Shown: positions 34,266-43,440, counted from the stretch's first letter. The stretch: 64,000 nucleotides of DNA from VXLM01 sp034421575 (GCA_034421575.1 DAOUKG010000066.1:62001-126000), one strand, 5' to 3'. Notes: generated by a model from the sequence alone, not told the origin. Program-made: numbers and translations.

Positions 34266-35276
34266 CTATCCGGGGAGTATGGATGCCGCGAGCCGGTTGA
34301 GAATCTCCTTGGACGACGCAGGAAGGCCGGCCTCATCCACCAGGGTGAGAGCCTCTCTGCGAAGGTTCAGCACCAGTTCACTGGCGAATTCTCTGCCGCC
34401 GCTCTCTTCGAGAATCACTCGGATTGCATCAACGTCCGCCGGGTCAAGCACGCGCTTGAAATAGATGTCTCCCAACCTGCGCTTCACCGATACATCCGCA
34501 TGCTCGACCGTGTAGACCAGCGGAAGCAGCTTCTTCTTGTTCAGTACGTCGTCGCTAGCCTCATTCTTCCCCCAAAGCTCGTCCAGGTCATTCTGGACCT
34601 GCCGCGCGAGGCCGATCTTGGAACCGAACGCCGCAAGTGCGCTGGCTAGCGGTTCATCCGCCCCTCCCACGTGAGCGCCGAGACTCATGGCCCCAACATA
34701 CAGCGCCGCGCCCTTGGCGGACGCCATTGCGAGGTATGGCTCGACACCCAGATTGATGCGTTCCCTTGCTTCGAGATCGCTGAATCGTCCTTCGCACAGG
34801 GCCAAGCTGGTCTCGTCGAGTATCTGTACCGCCCGGAACGTGCTCCCAGGGTCTAGGCCGCGCTCCTCGAGTCGGAACATCGCGATCCTTGCCAGGGCGT
34901 ACATCGCGTCTCCGGCATTGATGGCTTGCGCCGGGCCCCACTTCCACCACACAGAGTCTCGTCCCGCTCGCTGCGGACTGCCCGACTGGACGTCGTCGTG
35001 GATTTCAAGGAATCCCTGCAAGAGCTCGAGCGCCGCTGCTGCAGGCAGGCAGGTGGCAGCGTCCCCTCCAACTGCCTCGCAGGCCGTCAGGCACGCCACG
35101 CCGTATCTGCGCCCGTTCGCGGCCCCCCCAGGGTAAGGTGATCCGTCATGGCCCGAATCCCATCCCATGTGGTAGGCCATCATGTCGTACAGGGCAAGGT
35201 CGCGCGAGCGGAACATATCGCGGAGTTCCGCTTCGACCGCCGCCTCGTACTCGGATGCCTGCGTTGCCATTGCCAT
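34266..35276 (-). CDS. Polyprenyl diphosphate synthase family protein
   Basis: 336 residues of the trans-isoprenyl diphosphate synthase fold. The first aspartate-rich motif reads EIHDDVQSG and the second QVQNDLDELWG, both shorter in Asp than the classic DDxxD. The usual KTA motif lysine and the RR pair are not obvious. Chain length cannot be predicted. It may supply prenyl chains for quinones or wall carriers. It follows tsaC by 32 bases. Confidence 0.78.
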   Translation of the reverse strand: MAMATQASEYEAAVEAELRDMFRSRDLALYDMMAYHMGWDSGHDGSPYPGGAANGRRYGVACLTACEAVGGDAATCLPAAAALELLQGFLEIHDDVQSGSPQRAGRDSVWWKWGPAQAINAGDAMYALARIAMFRLEERGLDPGSTFRAVQILDETSLALCEGRFSDLEARERINLGVEPYLAMASAKGAALYVGAMSLGAHVGGADEPLASALAAFGSKIGLARQVQNDLDELWGKNEASDDVLNKKKLLPLVYTVEHADVSVKRRLGDIYFKRVLDPADVDAIRVILEESGGREFASELVLNLRREALTLVDEAGLPASSKEILNRLAASILPG

Positions 35277-35308
35277 GCTTATACGCTCGCTCCAGAGTAT
35301 GCCGCTTG

Positions 35309-35950
35309 CTAGGACGCCCCGATAGCGCGCCGGATGTCTTCCAACGTGATTCTGCCCTCGCGAAGTATGGTCGGGCTGTCGCCTGAGAGGTCCACAACGG
35401 TGGACGAAATCGGTCCGGGGGTTGCTCCGCCATCTACTATGAGGTCGACGGCGCTTCCAAGCTGTTCTTCCACTTCCTTCGCGGTGGTCAGCGAAGGGGA
35501 ACCGCTGAGATTGGCGCTCGTGCCGGTGATGGCCCTGCCAAGCGATTTGGACAGGTGGCGCGGAAGCCGGTGGTCGGGCACCCGCAGCCCTACCGTGTTG
35601 CGTCCCGCCGTCAGCCTTTCGGAGACGAGATCGCTTTTTTCCAGGATGATGGTCAATTGCCCCGGCCAGAATGTGTTCGCCAATGACCAGAAGGACTCAG
35701 GAACCTCGGCGACATATTGCTCCACCACATCGGCAGAGTTGAGAAGCAAGGGAATCGCAAGGCTAGGTGCCCTGCCCTTTATACGAAAAATCCGCTCGAC
35801 CGCGTCGTCGTCATCGAATGTCGCCGCGAGTCCGTAGACCGTATCCGTGGGAATCGCAACGACACCGCCGTTACGGAGAACTTGGACCGCGTCATCCACG
35901 CGGCCGCCAAGCGTCTCCGAGACTGGAACGATAGGTGATGTCGCAGGCAT
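35309..35950 (-). CDS. tsaC: L-threonylcarbamoyladenylate synthase (Sua5/YrdC)
   Basis: 213 residues. It makes threonylcarbamoyl-AMP for the t6A37 modification of ANN-decoding tRNAs. The YrdC core is present: GGVVAIPTDTVYGLAATFDDDDAVERIFRIKGR, truncated here, then LANTFWPGQLTIILE, VGLRVPDHRLPR and GRAITGTSANLSG. It is the probable first gene of the minus-strand run. A TATACT box at 35965-35970 (complement) lies 15 bases upstream in the short gap shared with guaA. Confidence 0.93.
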   Translation of the reverse strand: MPATSPIVPVSETLGGRVDDAVQVLRNGGVVAIPTDTVYGLAATFDDDDAVERIFRIKGRAPSLAIPLLLNSADVVEQYVAEVPESFWSLANTFWPGQLTIILEKSDLVSERLTAGRNTVGLRVPDHRLPRHLSKSLGRAITGTSANLSGSPSLTTAKEVEEQLGSAVDLIVDGGATPGPISSTVVDLSGDSPTILREGRITLEDIRRAIGAS

Positions 35951-35995
35951 TTCGAGCTTGACTCAGTATAGCACAGATGCTACCTTTGGAGTCCC

Positions 35996-37675
35996 TTGGA
36001 AATGCGCGACAACGTCACCCCTACCCAAAGCCGACACCCCCTCGGCGAAGACGTTTCAGACCTCCCTGCACACGCAGAGACCGTAGAGGAACTATTGGGG
36101 GAGAATCGTCGCTCCGAGCCGCATCACCACCACACACATCGCGAGTCGGTCTTGGTCATCGACTTCGGCTCCCAGTACAGCCGCCTCATCGCCCGCCGGG
36201 TGCGCGAAGCGAACGTCTACTGCGAGCTGATTCATCACACGGCCGGCTGGGACGACGTCGAGCACCTGAACCCCAGGGGAGTCATCCTTTCCGGCGGTCC
36301 CGCGAGCGTCTACGAAACGGGCGCGCCACTCGCCCCTGCGTGGGTATTCGACAGAGACCTCCCGGTTCTGGGAATCTGCTACGGGATGCAGGCGCTCGTC
36401 CACCAGCTTGGAGGTCAGGTCGAGCCCAGCAGCAAGCGTGAGTACGGCCACGCGATGCTGGAGCAGCAAGGCACGGACCATCCCATATTCGCCGGACTCT
36501 CTTCCGCTTTCCCCGTCTGGATGAGCCATGGCGACCGCATTACCGAACAGCCTCCGGGTTTCGCCACGGTCGCCCACACCGAGAACTCGCCCGTCGCCGC
36601 CACGTCGAATGATAAAAACGTCATCGGCATCCAGTTCCACCCTGAGGTGGTCCACACTCCGGACGGCACCCGGATAATTGAGAACTTCGTCCACGCAATT
36701 TGCGGCTGCGACCGTAGTTGGAATCCGAGGAATTTCGTCGAGGACGCGGTCGAGGACATCCGCGACCAGGTCGGCGACGGCAAGGTCATCTGCGCTCTGT
36801 CAGGCGGGGTCGACTCCGCGGTTGCCGCAAGCCTCGTGCACAAGGCCGTCGGCGATCAGCTCACCTGCATCTTCGTAAACAACGGTTTCATGCGCCATGA
36901 AGAACCCGAACGCATACTCGATACCTTCAGGCGAAATATGAACGTCAATATCGCATACGTCGATGCTGCCGACGAGTTCGTGGACGCCCTGAGCGAGGTG
37001 ATCGACCCCGAGGACAAGCGTCGGACCATCGGCGAACTCTTCATCAGGATATTCGACCGTGAGGCCGCTCGCCTGGGCGAAGTGGACTTCCTTGCACAGG
37101 GCACTCTCTATCCCGACGTGATCGAGAGCCAGACGCCGGGCGACGACGTCTCCGCCAAGATCAAGACCCACCACAACGTCGGCGGCCTCCCGGAGGATAT
37201 GAAACTTGAGCTGGTCGAACCCCTCAGGTACCTCTTCAAGGACGAGGTGCGCATGGTCGGCTTGGAGCTCGGTCTGGCCGAGGAGATGGTCTACCGGCAG
37301 CCCTTCCCCGGGCCGGGACTCGCGATCCGGGTCATGGGCGCCGTCACCCGCGAGAAGCTGGACACGCTCCGAGCGGCAGACTGGATCGTCATGGACGAGA
37401 TCAAGGGCAACGACCTCTACCGTGATCTGTGGCAGAGCTTCGCCGTGCTAACGGACACGATGAGCGTCGGCGTAGTGGGCGACTTCCGCGCCTACGGCTA
37501 CGTCGTCGCCGTGCGGGCTGTGACGAGCGACGAGGCTATGACGGCAGACTGGGCGCGTCTGCCCCACGATGTGCTTGGCCGCATATCCAACCGCATCGTC
37601 AACGAGGTCCCGTCAGTAAGCCGCGTCGTGTATGACATCACCAGCAAGCCGCCCGGCACCATCGAGTGGGAATGA
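35996..37675 (+). CDS. guaA: GMP synthase (glutamine-hydrolysing)
   Basis: 559 residues, about 40 longer than usual because of an N-terminal extension ending in a His-rich patch (EPHHHHTH). Then come the glutaminase domain with IDFGSQYSRLIARR, catalytic Cys in LGICYGMQAL and His/Glu in IQFHPEVVHT, the ATP-pyrophosphatase loop ALSGGVDSAVAAS, and the dimerisation domain ending TSKPPGTIEWE. It converts XMP to GMP. ATG 36002 is an alternative start. purD follows 7 bases after its stop. Confidence 0.95.
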   Translation: MEMRDNVTPTQSRHPLGEDVSDLPAHAETVEELLGENRRSEPHHHHTHRESVLVIDFGSQYSRLIARRVREANVYCELIHHTAGWDDVEHLNPRGVILSGGPASVYETGAPLAPAWVFDRDLPVLGICYGMQALVHQLGGQVEPSSKREYGHAMLEQQGTDHPIFAGLSSAFPVWMSHGDRITEQPPGFATVAHTENSPVAATSNDKNVIGIQFHPEVVHTPDGTRIIENFVHAICGCDRSWNPRNFVEDAVEDIRDQVGDGKVICALSGGVDSAVAASLVHKAVGDQLTCIFVNNGFMRHEEPERILDTFRRNMNVNIAYVDAADEFVDALSEVIDPEDKRRTIGELFIRIFDREAARLGEVDFLAQGTLYPDVIESQTPGDDVSAKIKTHHNVGGLPEDMKLELVEPLRYLFKDEVRMVGLELGLAEEMVYRQPFPGPGLAIRVMGAVTREKLDTLRAADWIVMDEIKGNDLYRDLWQSFAVLTDTMSVGVVGDFRAYGYVVAVRAVTSDEAMTADWARLPHDVLGRISNRIVNEVPSVSRVVYDITSKPPGTIEWE

Positions 37676-37682
37676 CGCCCCT

Positions 37683-38954
37683 ATGAAGGTCCTCGTCATC
37701 GGCAAGGGGGGACGCGAGCACGCCATTGCGTGGAAGCTGTCGCAGAGCAGCCGTATATCCACGCTGCTTTGCGCCCCGGGCAACGCCGGAACGGCCAGGA
37801 TCGCGCCAAACGTCCCCATTTCCGAGTCCGACATCGCCGGTTTGCTGGAATTCGCGGTACGTGAGCAGATTGATCTTACGGTCGTTGGCCCCGAGGCCCC
37901 GCTTGCCGATGGATTAGTCGATAGGTTTCAGGAGGCAGGACTCTCCATCTTCGGGCCAACGCAGGCCGCCGCGCGAATAGAGTCCAGCAAGAGCTTCGCG
38001 AAGGATCTGATGCGCCGCGCGGGCGTGCCTACGGGACGGGCCGAGGTCTTTAACGACTTCGACACCGCTCGTGCATACGTCGAAACTACGCCCCCGCCGG
38101 TCGTCATCAAGGCAGACGGACTCGCCGCAGGTAAAGGAGTCGTCGTAGCGGAGACTACAGAACGAGCAGTCGCCGCCCTGAGAGCGCAAATGGTTGACCG
38201 CGCATTCGGATCGTCCGGAGACACTGTCCTCGTCGAAGAGTACCTGCAGGGGCCTGAATTGAGCGTCTTCGCCTTCGTGGACGGCAAGAACGTGTCCCCT
38301 TTGATCGCCGCCGTCGATTACAAGCGCGTGGGAGAAGGCGATACCGGCCCGAACACCGGTGGCATGGGCGCTTACAGCCCTCCCCTGCCCGTTCTCTGGA
38401 ACGACGAAGTGGAGCGCAGCGCCCGCACCGACATCATGGAACCCGTCGTAGCTGCCCTGGCCGCCGACGGATGCCCATACGTGGGAGTCCTCTATGCCGG
38501 CCTGATGCTGACTCGTGACGGACTCAAGGTCATCGAGTTCAACTGCCGCCTCGGAGACCCGGAGACTCAGGTCGTCCTGCCCCGCATCGAGTCAGACCTC
38601 CTCGAACTCATGCTGGCTGCCGTTGCCGGCAATGTCAACGACGCACCCCTGCAAGTTAGTGCTGACTCATGCGTAGGCGTGGTCGTAGCCTCCGGCGGGT
38701 ACCCCGACGCCTACAAGACGGGCTATCCCATAGCCGGACTGGACAGCGTTCAGGACGACGTAGCGGTATTTCACGCTGGCACGAAGCTCGACGAAAACGA
38801 ACAGACCGTCACCGACGGCGGACGAGTCCTCGCCATTAGCGCCACCGGCCCTACCCGTCGGATAGCCCGCCAAAAGGCCTATGATGCAACAGATGCTGTG
38901 TCGTTCGACGGATCATTCTTCCGCGGTGACATCGCCGACTTCGCAGGCAATTGA
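37683..38954 (+). CDS. purD: Phosphoribosylamine-glycine ligase
   Basis: 423 residues from ATG 37683, where the canonical MKVLVIGKGGREHAIAWKL begins; an upstream in-frame ATG at 37632 overlaps guaA. ATP-grasp core: PPPVVIKADGLAAGKGVVVAE, LVEEYLQGPELSVFAFVDG, NTGGMGAYSPPLP and VIEFNCRLGDPETQVVLPR. It joins glycine to phosphoribosylamine in purine synthesis. It is followed within a few bases by the phosphatase-like gene. Confidence 0.95.
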   Translation: MKVLVIGKGGREHAIAWKLSQSSRISTLLCAPGNAGTARIAPNVPISESDIAGLLEFAVREQIDLTVVGPEAPLADGLVDRFQEAGLSIFGPTQAAARIESSKSFAKDLMRRAGVPTGRAEVFNDFDTARAYVETTPPPVVIKADGLAAGKGVVVAETTERAVAALRAQMVDRAFGSSGDTVLVEEYLQGPELSVFAFVDGKNVSPLIAAVDYKRVGEGDTGPNTGGMGAYSPPLPVLWNDEVERSARTDIMEPVVAALAADGCPYVGVLYAGLMLTRDGLKVIEFNCRLGDPETQVVLPRIESDLLELMLAAVAGNVNDAPLQVSADSCVGVVVASGGYPDAYKTGYPIAGLDSVQDDVAVFHAGTKLDENEQTVTDGGRVLAISATGPTRRIARQKAYDATDAVSFDGSFFRGDIADFAGN

Positions 38955-38961
38955 CGTGACC

Positions 38962-40161
38962 ATGCCGAAGTCCACGAGCGACGTTCCCGCCCTCCTGGCG
39001 GCGTTCGAGTCCAAGACTTTGCTCCGCCCGCGATTCGATGCTCCCAACGTCGTTGACCTTTCAACGGCGATTTTCCGGTGGGCGGGAGTGCCCGACCTCG
39101 ACTTGGGGAATAACGCTTGGCGAATACATGGAACATTCGCCGACGCCACCAAATTGGTATTCGTCATCGTCGATGGGCTGGGCATGAATTTCATTGAAAA
39201 GCTGGAACCCAACTCGTTCCTTCGCAGAAATCTCCGCATGGAGCTTCAAACGGTATTTCCCTCCACCACTTCGGCGGCCTTCACCTCCCTTGCAACGGCT
39301 TCGTGGCCCAACCGGCACAGCATCATCGGCTGGGACATGTACCTGGAGGAGATCGACACGGTCTCTGCGATCCTTCGGTTCGAGAGGCGTCAGGACGGCA
39401 AACCTCTCGACAGTCTGGGCATCCGCGAGGAACAGGCTTATCCGGTCCCGTCGCTCTTGGGTGCGATTTCCGGCGATCTCGTCTCCATAGTCCCGGAAGG
39501 GATAGCGAACACACCCTATTCCGACTACTGGGGCGGTCACAACGCGGAGTATGTCACCTACGAAGGGCTCGCCGATGGCATGGACGCGGCGATCTCCAAG
39601 AGCGATGCCGCCGGTGAACGGAGCCTGACATACCTCTACGTCATTGACGTGGACTACGCCGCGCATGAGTTCGGGACTGACGCGCCCCAGACAATCGGGG
39701 CATTGGACCATACGGGCGCAATGATCGAGCGCCTGGCAACGCAGCTGCCGGCGAACGCCCGCATGGTGCTCATCGCCGACCATGGGCAGCTGAACGGGCC
39801 TTTCCAAGACATCCTCCCGACAGACTCGCTCGTAGACCATCTCCTGCACGAACCATGGGGAGACGCCCGCGAAATGCACTTCGCCGTGAAGCCCGGAAGG
39901 ACAAGAGACTTCGAGATTGACTTTCGAAAGCGCTTCGGCGAGGTCGCTTTCCTGCTGACGGTGGACGAGGTGGAATCGCTGGAACTACTGGGCCCGGGGC
40001 GCATCGAGGATACCGCACGAAGGCGCCTCGGCACCCACCTTGCAATATCACGAGGCGCGGACGCATTCATGTACCACGCCAGGCCCAATTCGATGAAATT
40101 CATTGGAAGTCACTCCGGCCTCACGCCGGACGAAATGCTGGTACCATTAGTGGTTGTCTGA
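38962..40161 (+). CDS. Alkaline-phosphatase/nucleotide-pyrophosphatase superfamily protein
   Basis: About 399 residues from ATG 38962 (GTG 38956 is equally possible); longer in-frame starts overlap purD. It has the type I phosphodiesterase/pyrophosphatase pattern: KLVFVIVDGLGMNFIEKL (metal), FPSTTSAAFTSLATA (nucleophile Thr), GWDMYLEE, YVIDVDYAAHEFGTDAP and LIADHGQLNG (metal). No signal peptide, so cytoplasmic. Its place between purD and purE hints at nucleotide metabolism, but the substrate is unknown. Confidence 0.8.
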   Translation: MPKSTSDVPALLAAFESKTLLRPRFDAPNVVDLSTAIFRWAGVPDLDLGNNAWRIHGTFADATKLVFVIVDGLGMNFIEKLEPNSFLRRNLRMELQTVFPSTTSAAFTSLATASWPNRHSIIGWDMYLEEIDTVSAILRFERRQDGKPLDSLGIREEQAYPVPSLLGAISGDLVSIVPEGIANTPYSDYWGGHNAEYVTYEGLADGMDAAISKSDAAGERSLTYLYVIDVDYAAHEFGTDAPQTIGALDHTGAMIERLATQLPANARMVLIADHGQLNGPFQDILPTDSLVDHLLHEPWGDAREMHFAVKPGRTRDFEIDFRKRFGEVAFLLTVDEVESLELLGPGRIEDTARRRLGTHLAISRGADAFMYHARPNSMKFIGSHSGLTPDEMLVPLVVV

Positions 40162-40193
40162 AGGCAAGAAACATCAACGCGAGGTAAGCGCAA

Positions 40194-40652
40194 ATGCCAT
40201 TAGTCGGAGTTATCGTAGGAAGCAAATCGGACCGGCCCCTCATAGACGAGACCTCGGAGGTCCTCGACCAGCTTGGCGTCGAGCACGAGGTGGTCGTCGC
40301 ATCGGCCCACCGCACGCCCGAGGCCGTCATGGAGTGGACGACATCCGCCAGAGACCGGGGCATCGAGGTCATCATCGCCGCCGCCGGAGGCTCAGCGGGG
40401 CTGCCGGGCGTCGCAGCGTCGTGGACCACCCTGCCCGTCATCGGCATTCCGGTGCCTTCGAGCGACCTCGAAGGAGTCGACTCACTATATTCCATCGCGC
40501 AGATGCCGCCCGGCATACCCGTCGCATGCGTCGCCATCGGGTCGTGGGGAGCGCGAAACGCCGCCTTCCTCGCCGCCCAGATCCTCGGCATCAAGCACGA
40601 ATCCATCCGAGCGGCCTACGACGAATACCGCCAGGGCCTCAAGTCGAGGTAG
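40194..40652 (+). CDS. purE: N5-carboxyaminoimidazole ribonucleotide mutase
   Basis: 152 residues, typical for class I PurE. VGVIVGSKSDRPLIDE (phosphate site), VVVASAHRTPEAVMEW (catalytic His), AAAGGSAGLPGV and IPVPSSDLEGVDSLYSI. It moves the carboxylate from N5-CAIR to C4. There is no adjacent purK. purB starts 13 bases after its stop. Confidence 0.95.
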   Translation: MPLVGVIVGSKSDRPLIDETSEVLDQLGVEHEVVVASAHRTPEAVMEWTTSARDRGIEVIIAAAGGSAGLPGVAASWTTLPVIGIPVPSSDLEGVDSLYSIAQMPPGIPVACVAIGSWGARNAAFLAAQILGIKHESIRAAYDEYRQGLKSR

Positions 40653-40665
40653 GACGGAACGCACC

Positions 40666-41958
40666 TTGATCGAACGTTACACCAGGCCCCGGATGGGCGC
40701 AGTCTGGTCCGAGCGCAATAAGTACGACCGCTGGCTCCAGGTCGAGTTGGCCGTCTGCGAGGCGTGGACTGAGCAGGGCACTATTCCCCTCTCCGACATG
40801 GAGAGGCTGCGGTCGGCCAACTACAACTATGAGCGCCTTGAGGAGATTCTCGTCGTCCATCGCCACGAGATGACGGCGTTCCTCCAGTCCATCACCGAGT
40901 TCATCGGGCCCGAAGGCAGGTGGCTTCACCTCGGCCTGACCACGAGCGACGTTTGGGATACCGCGACCAGCCTCCAGATCCTCGACGCCATTGATCTCCT
41001 CGACGAGGAGATAGTCGCCCTGATGGACGCCATCAAGGTGCGGGCCGTCGAGCACAAGGACACCCTGATGATCGGCCGGACGCACGGCATACACGCCGAG
41101 CCGGTCACCTTTGGCCTCAAGCTCGCCGTGTGGTATGACGAGATGCGCCGCAACAAAGACCGTCTCGCCCGCGCGAGGGATACCATCGCCTACGGCAAGC
41201 TCTCCGGCCCCGTCGGAACGCATGGTACCGTGCCCCCGTCAATCGAGGCGGCGGTGTGCGAGCGCCTCGGCCTGCAGGCCGCCCCCGCCTCCACGCAGAT
41301 ACTCCAGCGCGACCGCCACGCCGAATACGTCACGACGCTGGCCCTCATCGCGGCCTCGTTGGAGAAGTTCGCCACCGAGATCCGCGGCCTCCAGCGTACG
41401 GAGATCCGCGAGGTTGCCGAGTACTTCCCGAAGGGACAGCCCGGCTCTTCGTCAATGCCGCACAAGCGCAATCCCGAACTCTCAGAGAGGGTATGCGGAC
41501 TCGCCCGCCTGATTCGAGGCCACGCCGTCACGGCAATTGAGAACGTCGCACTCTGGCACGAGCGCGACATCAGCCATTCATCCGCTGAACGCCTCATACT
41601 GCCGGACGCCTCTATTGCCCTCGACTACATTCTCAGCCTCATGACGGGCCTGACTCGCGACCTCAACGTCTACCCCGACCGCATGATGTACAATATCGAA
41701 TCAACTCACGGCGTCCTCTTTTCGCAGCGGGTGCTCCTCGCCCTCATCGAGCGGGGCATGGAGCGGGAAACGGCCTACGGCATCGTCCACCACCGCGCGA
41801 TGGAAAGCTGGGAGACGGCACAGGACTTTCGGGATATGATGCGGTCCGACCCCGAAGTGAGCGGGTTGCTGGCTTCCGACGATCTGGAAGCCCTGTTCGA
41901 CTACAGATACTACGTCCGGCACGTCGACGAAATTTTCGAACGTGTCGGCTTGAAATAG
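40666..41958 (+). CDS. purB: Adenylosuccinate lyase
   Basis: 430 residues from TTG 40666 (LIERYTRPRMGAVWSERNKY); GAGGTAGGACGG lies upstream. ATG 40693 is the other option. Motifs are GLTTSDVWDTATSLQ, RTHGIHAEPVTFG and the fumarase/ASL signature QPGSSSMPHKRNPELSE. It acts twice in AMP synthesis. The last 49 bases, 41911-41959, are repeated exactly downstream at 42466-42514, on the far side of the inserted GIY-YIG gene; the reading frame here is intact to its TAG. Confidence 0.95.
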   Translation: MIERYTRPRMGAVWSERNKYDRWLQVELAVCEAWTEQGTIPLSDMERLRSANYNYERLEEILVVHRHEMTAFLQSITEFIGPEGRWLHLGLTTSDVWDTATSLQILDAIDLLDEEIVALMDAIKVRAVEHKDTLMIGRTHGIHAEPVTFGLKLAVWYDEMRRNKDRLARARDTIAYGKLSGPVGTHGTVPPSIEAAVCERLGLQAAPASTQILQRDRHAEYVTTLALIAASLEKFATEIRGLQRTEIREVAEYFPKGQPGSSSMPHKRNPELSERVCGLARLIRGHAVTAIENVALWHERDISHSSAERLILPDASIALDYILSLMTGLTRDLNVYPDRMMYNIESTHGVLFSQRVLLALIERGMERETAYGIVHHRAMESWETAQDFRDMMRSDPEVSGLLASDDLEALFDYRYYVRHVDEIFERVGLK

Positions 41959-41959
41959 G
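41911..41959 (+). repeat. 49-bp direct repeat, left copy (purB 3' end)
   Basis: Begins TACGTCCGGCACGTCGACGA and ends at TGAAATAGG. It encodes YVRHVDEIFERVGLK-stop of PurB. Identical to 42466-42514 with a 555-base offset. It would be the left junction of the insertion. Confidence 0.95.
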
Positions 41960-41970
41960 CAGACTAGCCC

Positions 41971-42435
41971 ATGGATGAGAGTTGGCGTGAGGATATTCTA
42001 TCCGCGTTGGAAGATTTCAGTGTCATATCTGGTCTAGCTAAGAACAGAATAGTCCTTGGAAGTAGAGACGTTGAATTCCTGTCTGCACCTCATAGGCCAA
42101 GGACATTACCGACTGGAAAGATGGCCGTATACGGCTTTTGGCTCAACGGTGAATGGCTGAAGATAGGTCAGGCGGGGCCGAAGTCCAATGCGCGGTACAC
42201 GTCTCAGCACTATACTGGTAGTGCACAAAGCACATTGTCAGGGTCGCTCAGGAAAGATGTAGCAATGCGAAATGCCGCTGGCCTTGAAGATGACGCTCTG
42301 ACGGAGTGGGCTGCATGGATAAAGCGGGAGACGAGCCGTGTGAATATCTTGCTACCGTCTACGCAAAGCAAGAGCTTACTCTCGTTATTGGAGTCGTTCT
42401 TGCATGTACGTCTCAACCCTAGATACGAAGGTTGA
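41971..42435 (+). CDS. GIY-YIG nuclease-like protein in an insertion module
   Basis: 154 residues. The core reads MAVYGFWLNGEWLKIGQAGP, then KSNARYTSQHY, and SGSLRKD: a VYGF...KIG pair in the place of GIY...YIG followed by the conserved Arg, and a late Glu in LLESFLHVRLNPRYEG in the place of the metal-binding Glu. The gene is visibly lower in GC than its purine neighbours and uses AGA, ATA and CTA codons they avoid. It lies wholly between two 49-bp copies of the purB end. No strong Shine-Dalgarno. Likely a homing-type or site-specific mobile nuclease; activity is unproven. Confidence 0.68.
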   Translation: MDESWREDILSALEDFSVISGLAKNRIVLGSRDVEFLSAPHRPRTLPTGKMAVYGFWLNGEWLKIGQAGPKSNARYTSQHYTGSAQSTLSGSLRKDVAMRNAAGLEDDALTEWAAWIKRETSRVNILLPSTQSKSLLSLLESFLHVRLNPRYEG

Positions 42436-42465
42436 AGACCTAAGGCTATGTTCCAATACAAAAAA

Positions 42466-42514
42466 TACGTCCGGCACGTCGACGAAATTTTCGAACGTGT
42501 CGGCTTGAAATAGG
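42466..42514 (+). repeat. 49-bp direct repeat, right copy (purB tail remnant)
   Basis: Identical to 41911-41959. Just before it, ATGTTCCAATACAAAAAA matches the host CTGTTCGACTACAGATAC at 12 of 18 bases, reading MFQYKK against LFDYRY, so a diverged purB tail precedes the identical core. Immediately after it, AGGAGGAAATAACGG leads to the purC ATG, which looks like the original purB-purC junction. Confidence 0.93.
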
Positions 42515-42526
42515 AGGAAATAACGG

Positions 42527-43399
42527 ATGCAAGCTTTGATGGAGTCCCCCCTACCCGATCGCGTGTACCGCGGCAAGGTCCGTGACACCCACGACCTCGG
42601 CGACGAATTCCTGATGGTGGCCACCGACAGGATTTCCGCCTTCGACGTGGTCATGCCGAACGGCATCCCCGACAAGGGCGCCGTGCTGTCACAGATTTCT
42701 GCCTTCTGGTTCGCCAAGACGGAGCACCTCGTCCCAAATCACCTCATCGACATGGGCAGCGCACGCCCGGATCTCGGGCTGTCGACCGACATGCAACGAC
42801 GGTCGATGATCGTCAAGAAGGCCGAGCGCATCGACGTCGAGTGCATCGTGAGGGGCTATATCACCGGCTCCGCGTGGAGCGAGTACCGTAAGACCGGCAC
42901 CGTACAGGACAAGCCCATGCAGCCGGGACTCGTCGAGGGCGACAAGTTCCCTGAGCCGCTGTTCACCCCGACGACCAAGGCTGAGGTCGGCCACGACGAG
43001 AACATGAGCTACGAAGAGGTCGTAGACATGGTCGGCGCGGACACCGCCGCCCGGCTCCGCGACATCGCCATCGAGGTCTTCAACTTCGCGCATGACGTGG
43101 CTATCGAGTGCGGGATACTCCTGGCCGACACCAAGATGGAGTTCGGCTTCATCGACGGCAAGCTCTCACTCATCGACGAGCTTCTCACACCCGATTCCAG
43201 TCGGTTCTGGGATGCTGAGGGCTATGCGCCCGGCAAGTCTCAGCCAAACTTCGACAAGCAGTTCGTCCGCGACTACCTCGACTCGCAAGGCTGGGACCAC
43301 GAGCCTCCGGCCCCTGCCTTGCCCGACGACATCGTCGCCAAGACCCGGGAGCGTTATCTGGAAGCCTTCAAGCGGTTGACCGGCACGGACCTGGCCTAG
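42527..43399 (+). CDS. purC: Phosphoribosylaminoimidazole-succinocarboxamide synthase
   Basis: 290 residues. SAICAR synthase core: RVYRGKVRDTHDLGDEFLMV, ATDRISAFDVVMPNGIPDKG, ECIVRGYITGSAWSEYRKTG, DTKMEFGFIDGKLSLIDELLTPDSSRF (in part) and PNFDKQFVRDYLDS. It joins aspartate to CAIR. The Shine-Dalgarno AGGAGG overlaps the right copy of the purB tail repeat, so purB and purC were once directly adjacent. Confidence 0.95.
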   Translation: MQALMESPLPDRVYRGKVRDTHDLGDEFLMVATDRISAFDVVMPNGIPDKGAVLSQISAFWFAKTEHLVPNHLIDMGSARPDLGLSTDMQRRSMIVKKAERIDVECIVRGYITGSAWSEYRKTGTVQDKPMQPGLVEGDKFPEPLFTPTTKAEVGHDENMSYEEVVDMVGADTAARLRDIAIEVFNFAHDVAIECGILLADTKMEFGFIDGKLSLIDELLTPDSSRFWDAEGYAPGKSQPNFDKQFVRDYLDSQGWDHEPPAPALPDDIVAKTRERYLEAFKRLTGTDLA

Positions 43400-43440
43400 T
43401 ACGAGCGGGGCGAGAGTGTTCGGCAGTCAAGGAGCCCGAT

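Noticed and set aside
42444..42513. Reading the MFQYKK... stretch as a small gene
   Set aside because: Its 23 codons are a purB tail remnant; a separate product is unlikely.
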